DNA of 64,000 bases. It comes from Nageia nagi. Taxonomy: Eukaryota > Pinophyta. A model generated the notes under the pieces. The model saw only the letters and a program-made list of their open reading frames with translations, was not told where the DNA came from and ran no database searches. The DNA lies in the NCBI GenBank assembly GCA_050084985.1, contig JBITNC010000002.1:19902001-19966000 (forward strand). Reading direction: 5' to 3'. The translations under genes and the position numbers were made by a program. Below, piece after piece: positions 59,701 to 64,000 of the stretch (position 1 is the stretch's first letter; every line of letters begins with the position of its first letter).

Positions 59701-59922
59701 GCTTCCATCTAGAGTCTCATTTATTATGTCACAAGAAATTGTCTTTATCCATGTTCCACAGCCATAACATGCAGCCATAATGATTCCAGGTATGATAAAA
59801 TCATCTGTTTCATTGTTGTTTGTGATATCTTTGGTAAGACTTTTATCAGTATCGGCATCCCAGTTTGGACAACCCATAACTCCTAAAATAGGCTTGCCTT
59901 CAAAAACAAGGGACAATCCAAC
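32660..59922 (-). CDS. AHL: AHL-type 3'(2'),5'-bisphosphate (PAP) phosphatase, four 3' exons, partial at 5' end
   Basis: The product belongs to the inositol-monophosphatase superfamily and would cleave 3'-phosphoadenosine 5'-phosphate (PAP) to AMP, clearing the by-product of sulfotransferases. Exons on the minus strand: 59922-59519, 59251-59173, 59067-59017, 32791-32660; together they are one open frame of 221 residues ending in TAA at 32660. The family signature WDHAVGVICVLEAGG, with its metal-binding Asp, lies in the third exon. VTDWNGSEL and RRIIVPQAGG in the last exon resemble plant HAL2-like AHL more than SAL1. Missing from the window is the N-terminal half with the DPxDGT metal site and any transit peptide. 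The exons are free of stops and the phases agree at all junctions, so the gene is probably live. The last intron is 26 kb. Confidence 0.85.
32800..38249. other. Intron sequence without recognised elements
   Basis: AT-rich with many short open frames but no domain I can name. An 83-bp unit starting TTTAATATTGGAACCAAC is tandemly duplicated at about 33428-33590. Shorter duplications occur at 34828/34873 (CAAACTCCCCAACAAGGA) and 36065-36115 (ATTCGAGNCCTGGGAATA). Old unrecognisable transposons are likely. Confidence 0.55.
38250..39499 (+). pseudogene. Copia element B, gag to integrase (left half of a split element)
   Basis: Plus-strand frames give a possible gag part (KMEDDATVYIVH near 38258), a ruined zinc knuckle near 38500, the GAG-pre block NVFLFLDSHKIFSVSQMLSS near 38880, then integrase: VCTNLCQPMTPSFGDVKYF near 39265, RTWVYFLKTKS near 39330, and QKNGVAQKEK near 39460 with the catalytic Glu region altered. 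The frame stops abruptly at 39499, where a family A element begins after the target site GAATT. The right half resumes at 50668. Stops throughout show it is dead. Confidence 0.75.
39495..39499. other. Target-site duplication GAATT, left copy
   Basis: GAATT directly precedes the LTR start TGTGATGTCCC and is repeated directly after the LTR end CCTTACA at 50668-50672. Confidence 0.85.
39500..39966 (+). repeat. Truncated 5' LTR of family A copy 2
   Basis: Contains the LTR start and the U3 unit cluster (39770-39910, units like CCCACATTGGCAT), and stops at the TATA box (GTATAA, 39961-39966), where other copies continue ATAGACACTAGAG or similar. R and U5 are missing. The part 39740-39966 repeats 49701-49907 at about 90 percent identity. 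Confidence 0.8.
40097..40108 (+). promoter_or_regulatory. TATA box of the left PMD gene
   Basis: CTTATAAAAAAAG lies about 610 bp before the PMD coding exon, with an apparent leader intron (donor AAG/GTAAATC at 40327, acceptor ATCGCAG at 40709) between. The box is conserved in the right arm. Confidence 0.5.
40716..42499 (+). pseudogene. Plant mobile domain (PMD) protein with C-terminal coiled coil, left copy
   Basis: The PMD domain (about 250 residues) shows LSYLAFADYIYHNRDMLMAL, TFHLPTREITITLKDIYRI and RDDLRLRFLIAYLLDVVVYP. It is followed by a conserved block with MQQGIPDDCKI and DWDSEWTSPSEDSDFEDD, a long acidic stretch, a 94-bp intron (GT 42106, AG 42199) and a coiled-coil end with ARLHKLIEQKDAEIR and DLYEQLRKAERQVGEEKAKV. 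PMD proteins in Arabidopsis (MAIL1, MAIN) act in silencing and genome stability, and related domains ride in transposons. This copy has two adjacent stops near 40758, a frameshift near 41440 and a 2-bp loss near 42270, so it is dead. Confidence 0.85.
42757..44780 (+). pseudogene. Ty3/gypsy (Tat-like) gag between the inverted arms
   Basis: Four plus-strand segments (42757-43203, 43188-43475, 43493-44518, 44552-44779) form one gag broken by frame changes. The N-terminal part has the unit DDESYHGD twice in an acidic stretch. The 341-residue third segment has the gag core: KYDGISDTRIHI, LGKEASEWFYNL, TSYEQLKQEFLNQY, MRQRESQSFDEFVKTWRKIA. The last segment has the cysteine/histidine block CGYHRVHGHKTYEC found at the end of Tat-type gag. 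It is much better preserved than other coding remnants here. No protease or RT follows; the right PMD arm begins 334 bp later. Confidence 0.9.
45315..47100 (-). pseudogene. PMD protein with C-terminal coiled coil, right copy (antisense to gag)
   Basis: Same gene as the left copy: IAQQWLQSEESWSTFEAV, YLVFADYIYHDWDML, LPTRKIMVTLEDIYRI and RDDLRLKLLIACLLDVVVY, then MQQGIPDNCRIVVRYY, acidic region, intron (donor side 45705, acceptor side 45620) and a coiled-coil end with intact frame where the left copy is shifted (AEIRELQSQLRYGG). It has its own stops, for example in place of a Trp after MER, and another in the coiled coil near 45475. Where the left copy has TAA TGA this one reads CAA TGG. Reading convergently toward the gag, it is probably the older copy. 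Confidence 0.85.
47710..47720 (-). promoter_or_regulatory. TATA box of the right PMD gene
   Basis: Minus-strand CTTATAAAAAG, at the same place as in the left arm. Confidence 0.5.
47855..47990. repeat. GACCG repeats of about 30 bp outside the right arm
   Basis: Units such as GTGTGCTTCTATCAAAATAGACCGTTGGCG and its neighbours repeat about three times. A related block (TTTTTGTCAAGAGTGGACCG, TTTTGTCA) lies at 45053-45113, inside the other border of the arm. Confidence 0.65.
48050..48500 (+). repeat. Minisatellite, about 36-bp unit, roughly ten copies
   Basis: The consensus is close to GCGCAGAGTTTCAGCTCTCA followed by TCATATCATGCCTCTTG. Copies are imperfect and vary in length. Two further units lie at the inner edges of both inverted arms (42620-42690 and 45118-45205), which links the array to the same element. 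Confidence 0.85.
48894..48907 (+). other. Polypurine tract of the nested Ty3/gypsy element
   Basis: CAAAGTGGGGCATA lies directly before the LTR start TGTTATCGCAT. Confidence 0.65.
48908..49700 (+). repeat. 3' LTR of the nested Ty3/gypsy-PMD element
   Basis: It begins TGTTATCGCATAAAA after a polypurine tract and ends TTTGTAAACA; the next base is inside a family A LTR. A TATA-like box (ATATAAATAGGG, about 49145-49155) lies 240 bp in. No second copy exists in the window, so borders rest on the TG...CA ends, the purine tract and the switch to family A sequence at 49701. Confidence 0.65.
49701..50667 (+). repeat. Family A 3' LTR of copy 2, missing its first part
   Basis: From GCTACCTACATGCTAG on it matches the left copy (39740 on) up to the TATA box (GTATAAATAGACAC at 49902), then runs through R and U5 to CCTTACA, matching the ends of the 16-22 kb LTRs. 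The first 240 bp of U3 are missing, replaced by the foreign LTR. Confidence 0.85.
50668..50672. other. Target-site duplication GAATT, right copy
   Basis: Directly follows the family A LTR end CCTTACA and repeats 39495-39499. Confidence 0.85.
51686..52272. mobile_element. hAT-like non-autonomous DNA element, 587 bp, inside the copia RT
   Basis: It begins CAGTGTTGTAAAAATC and ends GTCTAACAACTTTG; the ends are imperfect inverted repeats (CAGTGTTGT against CAAAGTTGT). Flanking 8-mers GTCAAGAG (51678-51685) and GTCAAGAC (52273-52280) differ at one base, fitting the 8-bp duplication of hAT elements. Removing the insert and one 8-mer restores the RT reading frame. There is no transposase; the interior has scattered CCGATT-like words. 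Confidence 0.8.
53225..53236 (+). other. Polypurine tract of copia element B
   Basis: ACAAAGGGAAAA lies directly before the LTR start TGTTTGGGATAG. Confidence 0.65.
53237..54342 (+). repeat. 3' LTR of copia element B (right end approximate)
   Basis: It starts TGTTTGGGATAGAG and has a TATA box at 54058-54067 (GTATAAAAGG). U3 holds a GC-rich island (53500-53770) with a direct repeat of CCGTTTGACCGCCCACGTG at 53622 and 53728, combining W-box and G-box words. The end at CCTTTACA (54342) is a guess. A 5' LTR was not found. Confidence 0.6.
54343..55079. other. AT-rich intron sequence, nothing recognised
   Basis: Stop-rich frames and homopolymer runs only. It may include the true end of the copia LTR. 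Confidence 0.5.
55080..55520 (-). pseudogene. hAT transposase C-terminal fragment, minus strand
   Basis: The minus strand from about 55510 reads RHILGQLCIASRCDTFESTF, then KHIDLKNCNKL and QQWLNGSVFVRDI, which parallels the hAT dimerisation region (typically ILSQxCSASGCExNWSTF, then KKRNRL and LNDLVFVRYN). Key Cys and Trp positions are altered and stops follow. It lies opposite in strand to the larger hAT remnant at 56030. Confidence 0.5.
56030..57660 (+). pseudogene. hAT-family transposase (DUF659 type), degenerate
   Basis: Plus-strand pieces in order: FFDIPFNVAQPLYWAYM near 56045, DGWTDGWNQTLINFLVSSTW near 56245, the DUF659 block EEVIMEVGPENVVEIITNDA near 56390, TPCASHRVDFILEGV near 56505, FHHISKFAxVKNF near 56660, RPLHPMGYYLNLKYFYDE (57010-57080), and the tail INLDVIDPQFKWI near 57570. 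A clean intron (GT 57251, AG 57353) separates the last exon. Such transposases excise and insert DNA and dimerise through the C-terminus. Several stops break it, and no terminal repeats were found. Confidence 0.8.
57661..59016. other. Intron sequence next to the GC donor
   Basis: AT-rich, no gene recognised. A minus-strand Pro/Ser-rich open stretch near 58590-58700 (TPLFRSPPFNRAFADSTS) has no known match and does not fit the AHL-like protein. Confidence 0.5.
59017..59067 (-). CDS. AHL: AHL-like gene, third exon with the metal-binding signature
   Basis: 51 bp, exactly 17 codons: VWDHAVGVICVLEAGGE. This is the second signature of the inositol-monophosphatase family; its Asp binds catalytic metal. 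It follows a 105-bp intron (acceptor ATCTAG) and ends at a GC donor, GAG/GCAAGT. Confidence 0.85.
59173..59251 (-). CDS. AHL: AHL-like gene, second exon in the window
   Basis: 79 bp between acceptor TTGCCAG and donor GTTAGC. Its first base completes a Ser codon split by the 267-bp intron, then LCKYLMVATGRASVF and QVKKESSVK. The phase fits both neighbours. Confidence 0.85.
59519..59922 (-). CDS. AHL: AHL-like gene, first exon in the window
   Basis: 404 bp, entered in phase 0 after acceptor CTGCAG and left in phase 2 at GGAAG/GTCC. It encodes VGLSLVFEGKPILGVMGCPN, later GIIMAACYGCGTW, QEARFCIADHAAWELLPLS and LPTCCG. All 134 codons are open. The donor GTCCTC is a weak match to consensus. Confidence 0.85.
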
Positions 59923-61478
59923 CTGCAGATTTCAATGCTTGTTTTGTAAATAACACCAGTGCTGCACTAATTGTTGGTGTGACAATTCATATGCAAAAGA
60001 ACCACAAGAAAGTTCAAAGCAAATTTAGCATATTCGGTTTGAAGAATTTACCTATGGAAGTTTGGAATAACTTTATTAAACAGATTATTTATATAATACA
60101 CATGTAGTGTGTATTGTAAACATCTAGATTAGCAATATTAGTAATTTAGATACTACTCTTTGCTATATTTATGCACTTCAGTCAATAATTACCAAAAATG
60201 GCTAAATTTGGACAAAATGGACCTTCTGACCATTAGAACCTGAACTGATCTATGCACGTACTCTAGGAAGCCTTTAGGACTTATCGCCACAAGATTTGAC
60301 CCAAAAATTACATCCAGGCATACAGATCTCAGTCCAGGTTCAGCTTCCTACACAGTTCATACTGATCAGTGTCATCCAGGTTCTGATATTTCAGCACATC
60401 ATTTGCGTGTGATGTTATTTACAACATCAAGTCCTGCATTATCACTATCAGGTATTTTTGTCTTTAATGCATTTCAATTCTTTCAATTTTGGCAGCAATT
60501 TATTTATCAAAACCAGAAGGGTTTGACCCAACAATCAAAGACCTAACTAACCAAGGGTGTACAAGTTGTTTTGGATTTTGCTATCTTGAACTTGAACCAC
60601 AACTACCAAAAGCACTGAAGACTCTGCATGTTGAGCCAGATAAGAAAAATCTCTCGTCACCTTTATTTAATATGCATTGAAGGACTATTCTGTTTTTATT
60701 TAGTGTAGTTACTTTCTACACATAAAGATATACATTTGCATGTGTGCGCACATGTAAGCATGCGTTTAGCAAGCAACTCACATCCACCCAAATGAGCATT
60801 TTAATTTTTCTTTAGCCTTTGGTTTTTCAAAAGATCATTGCATGTATTAAAGTTATGTCATGGTAATTATGAATTGAACAAAAATACATAAAAGAGAGAG
60901 AAAGATGATATTAATTGGGGCAAACAAGAAGGAATTAAAAGAATCCATTTAGTGGACTAAGAATTTTGCATTCTTCCAAGGGATAAAGGGGCCAGGAACT
61001 TTCCTGATGTTAAAGCGCTAGACCTTCGACGTCAACCAATAGGCAAAGCAATAGAACCAAAGGCTCTTTGAGATTTGTAATGTTAATAGAAATATCAGTT
61101 CATTTCAACATTGAGGGTCAACACATGAAAATATGGCATCTTGGCAAACAGTCTTTGTAGTCCGTCATTGGCATTTTGAAGATACTTGTTCAGATACTTC
61201 CCTTCCACAGGAATAGACAGCATATTGTCTCTCATACCAGCACATTTATAAGCATTTGGCTTCTATAGTATAGGCCACTTATTGTATTTCAAGTACTTTC
61301 TTATGTTTTCATTTTATAATTTAACTTGAGGTTGACCTAAAGGCAACATTTTTTTCCCAAATATTCTATTTTTATTAAGATAAAAAACAGCATTTTGAAA
61401 AGGCCCAAACCCTTTTACATAGTTGATATACCAATCTAAATCATGTTAAACTATTCCTTAACATTGAAAGAAAATACT
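59923..61478. other. Sequence upstream of the first visible AHL-like exon
   Basis: Expected to be intron, since the exon at 59922 starts with an acceptor in phase 0. No earlier exon with the DPxDGT site was found on the minus strand. One short plus-strand open frame lies here. Confidence 0.5.
60489..60680 (+). pseudogene. Unrecognised 63-codon open frame, coding-like
   Basis: It encodes a peptide with YLSKPEGFDPTIKDLTNQGC, then FCYLELEPQLPKAL and EPDKKNLSSPLFN. The composition (balanced charged residues, no long hydrophobic run) looks more like real protein than the surrounding frames. It is preceded by a T-rich tract and CAG (TTTTGGCAG), like a splice acceptor, and ends in TGA. It lies antisense within the expected AHL-like intron. 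I do not recognise the family; an exon of a captured or nested gene is possible. Confidence 0.3.
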
Positions 61479-61774
61479 TGTTAAGAACCCACTATTTCAT
61501 AATAACCAAACTTCAATATGCAAATACCATTCAAATATGCCAAACCAATACAAATACCACTTACAGAAGTAACTGAATCGCTTGCACCACTTCAAAGGGG
61601 GCACCTCCTAGAGAACAAGTTCTCTCCTCAATATGAAACTATATTCCTTTGCTTGCCTATTACAATAGGGAAGGCCTCATATAAATAGCCTTTTATGAAC
61701 CTTCACCTTCCAAACCTATTAAATGTAGGATAAATACTAATATAACATAAATAACATGTTATGGGATCATAACA
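61479..61774 (-). repeat. 3' LTR of element D
   Basis: Runs from TGTTAAGAACC to GGATCATAACA. It shares long blocks with 63631-63951, such as GCTTGCCTATTACAATAGGG. TATA-like box GGCTATTTATATGAGG on the minus strand. Confidence 0.75.
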
Positions 61775-62264
61775 TTGCCACTACCTTAAGCAAACTTTGT
61801 CCTCGAAGCTTGTACACACCATACATGAAAACATAATAGCCTACACACATTCATATAATCCCACCACACATCACTACAAAATAACCTACTAATCTACTAA
61901 GGAGGGTCATTACATTGCCAACCTCTTTGCAAAGCTTTGTCCTCAAAGCTTTCCAAAATACAAAGTACAATCCATCCATAAACAATAGAGAGAGCAAAGA
62001 GCCAAGGAATCCAACTCGTCCAAAGTTGTCAACAATGCGCCAAATCTGAATAGGAGCCCATATGAGTATCAAAATCCCACCAAGGTAATGATAATGTTGT
62101 TGTCGAGGAGTGGGAAACAAAAAGAATGATCCCAAAGAATCAACAAAGAAAACACCACACTGCTGCTACGCTCTGAAGCCCTCCTGTGAAGCTCTGAAAT
62201 CTATCTACTGCACTCTAAAATCCTGGAATGAATAATCCATGAAATGTTGTTGTTCTACCATATC

Positions 62265-62545
62265 CATACTAATATAAGTGAGAGGATATCCTCACACTCT
62301 ACAATATGCTCCAATAAATCTGAAGAAATAGGATCCACATCATCTACACGGATAGAAGTGAGAGGAAGGAACTCACACTCTACAACATGCTCTGAAGAAA
62401 TTGGGACCGCATCATCTACATTGATACAAGTGTGAGAAAGTACCCCACACTCTACAACATGCTCCAATAAATATGAAGAAACTGGATCCATATCATCTAC
62501 ATTGATACAAGTAAGAGGAAGGACCTCACACTCTACAACATGCTC
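62265..62545 (-). repeat. In-frame tandem repeats of about 80 bp, 3.5 copies
   Basis: Units contain CACACTCTACAACATGCTC, a GGATCCACATCATCTACA-like block and a GATACAAGTGAGAGGAAGG-like block. On the minus strand they encode repeated peptides of the form VDDxDPISSDLLEHVVECE, open over 78 residues. Confidence 0.8.
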
Positions 62546-62934
62546 TTCTAAACTCAGGAACTGGCTCTACTAAATCCTCATGAAGAACCTCATCATAACT
62601 AAGGAATATTTTACTAACTTTATCCAATGTATCATTAAAACATCTAATTGCCTCAGGAACTCCTTGCAAATTATCTTCAAAACGTTTCCATAGATCATGA
62701 TCCTTTTTTGTTTTTTTTTTTTTTAAAATATCAAAAATTAAGATTGCTCGATAACTCTGAAATCAACTCAAATCTTTCTGAAATTGTTGCTATAGATAGG
62801 TACCATGCATTCCCATCCATATATGAAATTTGATAAAAAAAACTAATATCATATGCAACAATTATGAAGATTTCATCTTTGCCCCTTTTCTATCAAGATC
62901 TCAATCACTAATTCTATCATAAATTGGCCAAACC

Positions 62935-63560
62935 AACTTGAAATGCTCTGAAATTTTTAACGAATCTGTGTGATATTGATATCTAAAAACGTTCCAAATT
63001 TCAAAAGCAAATTCAAACGAATGTAAAAGATATGATCGATTTACTACTACCCCTTCTAGATCTTATAGCATTTATAAGGAGATCTCATTGTTCTTCACAC
63101 AAAATTTTCGATGTAGGTCCAAACATTCTGAAATTTAAACTGTGTACTCTTGAGATATAAATCTAAAAACCCTCTAAATTTCAATAGCAAAATCCCAAGG
63201 ACAAAAAAGATATGTTCAAATACTTATTCCCTTTTTTCACAATTCTAGATCTAGGGTTTATAAAAGGAAATACAAATCGTCTCATAAATCAATCAATACA
63301 GATTCAAACGATCTGAAATTTTTACAAAATGAAGCTCTTATCTATACCAAAATTATCCAAAAATTTCAGAAGCAAAAACCCCTTACTTCACCTTACACAA
63401 TCACTTTATTGCGAAAATTGAAATGCTTATAAAATCTACAAATGAGCTCCAAAGTACCTAAAATTTTTACTGAGCCTTGTTGACGTGAGTATCCATAAAC
63501 ACTCAAAATTTCAGAAGAAAATTTGTCCGGATGTGCAAGATATGAACGATTCAATTCGAA
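62935..63560. repeat. Degenerate repeats of about 180 bp in the element D leader
   Basis: About four units share CTCTGAAATTTTTA, CTAAAAACNNTCCAAATTTC and GCAAGATATGANCGATT-like words. They lie between the primer site and the in-frame repeats. Confidence 0.55.
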
Positions 63561-63610
63561 CCAACCCAAAACAAAAAACCCTTCAACTTCTCCAAACTCA
63601 CAAGAACCAA

Positions 63611-63628
63611 GACCATGCTCTAATACCA
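63611..63628 (-). other. Primer-binding site of element D
   Basis: Minus-strand TGGTATTAGAGCATGGTC, one mismatch in the first twelve bases to the initiator tRNA-Met site TGGTATCAGAGC. Confidence 0.8.
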
Positions 63629-63630
63629 GA

Positions 63631-63951
63631 TGTTAAGAACTTGCTATTTCATAATAACCAGATTATTCAAAAGTACATATGAAACCACTCCACTATGCAA
63701 ATACCATTCAAATATGTCAAACCAATACAAATACCACTTACTGAAGTAACTGAATCGCTTGCACCACTTCGAGGGGGGCACCTCGTAGAGAACAAATTCT
63801 CTCCTCAATATGAAACTATATTCCTTTGCTTGCCTATTACAATAGGGAAGGCCTCATATAAATAGCCTTTTATAACCCTTCACCTTCCAAACCTATTACA
63901 TATGGGATAAATACTAATATAACATAAATAACATGTTATGGGGTCATAACA
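63631..63951 (-). repeat. 5' LTR of element D (or shared LTR of a tandem pair)
   Basis: Direct repeat of 61479-61774, with about 25 extra bases near 63665-63690. Followed to the window edge by sequence that also follows the left LTR. Confidence 0.7.
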
Positions 63952-64000
63952 TTGCCACTTCTTTAAGCAAGCTTTATCCTCAAAGCTTGTACACACCATA

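Larger units (their letters stand above)
61479..63951 (-). mobile_element. Small non-autonomous LTR retrotransposon (element D)
   Basis: Direct repeats at 61479-61774 and 63631-63951 flank 1.86 kb. On the minus strand a primer site (63611-63628) lies two bases after the right-hand repeat, and a purine-containing tract lies before the left one. The interior has no RT, integrase or gag, only two sets of repeats. The sequence after the right repeat (63952-64000) matches the sequence after the left one, so either the LTRs are longer than given or a second element follows in tandem. Confidence 0.75.

Noticed and set aside
1-64000. CRISPR arrays, tRNA or rRNA genes, bacterial operons
   Set aside because: No array with regular spacers, no cloverleaf with A/B boxes and no rRNA core was recognised by eye; gene structure and repeats are those of a plant nucleus.

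Overview
The window looks like repeat-filled chromosomal DNA of a large-genome seed plant, probably a gymnosperm. It is AT-rich. Most of what can be recognised is decayed plant retrotransposon sequence (Ty3/gypsy, Ty1/copia and LINE), plus hAT DNA-transposon remnants and a plant mobile domain (PMD) gene. The gymnosperm guess rests on the very long intron and the repeat families; it is inference. I saw no bacterial operon, CRISPR array, tRNA gene or rRNA gene.

One host gene stands out. A minus-strand gene for an AHL-type 3'(2'),5'-bisphosphate (PAP) phosphatase has four intact exons: 59922-59519, 59251-59173, 59067-59017 and 32791-32660. Reading phases agree at all three junctions. The last intron (32792-59016) is 26,225 bp, starts with a GC donor (GCAAGT), and holds a stack of nested transposons. 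The exons before 59922 are not recognisable and probably lie past the right edge.

Layout. 1-5790: minus-strand Tat-like Ty3/gypsy element (integrase, RNase H, RT, second RNase H, protease region, gag, primer site, LTR end). 5791-8599: no gene seen. 8600-15985: fragments of LINEs and one copia element. 16070-22805: minus-strand LTR element (family A) with both LTRs, primer site and polypurine tract, but no recognisable pol. 22806-26074: intergenic, with one LTR-like promoter. 26075-29211: minus-strand copia element with 239-bp LTRs that has lost RT and RNase H. 29560-32310: LINE and copia RT fragments. 32660-59922: the AHL-like gene with its giant intron. 61479-64000: short minus-strand LTR element with internal repeats and no coding capacity.

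Inside the intron the order of events can be read from the sequence. A plus-strand copia element (about 38250-54342) was cut in its integrase by a family A LTR element (39500-50667) flanked by the exact 5-bp duplication GAATT; the integrase frame resumes after it. Inside family A lies a rearranged Ty3/gypsy element with a gag gene, an antisense PMD gene, a minisatellite, a polypurine tract and a 3' LTR ending at 49700. Its PMD segment is present twice as a 2.7-kb inverted repeat around the gag (39965-42706 and 45114-47851). A 587-bp hAT-like element (51686-52272) later landed in the copia RT. The PMD/gag inverted repeat and the giant GC-AG intron that carries it are the most interesting features.
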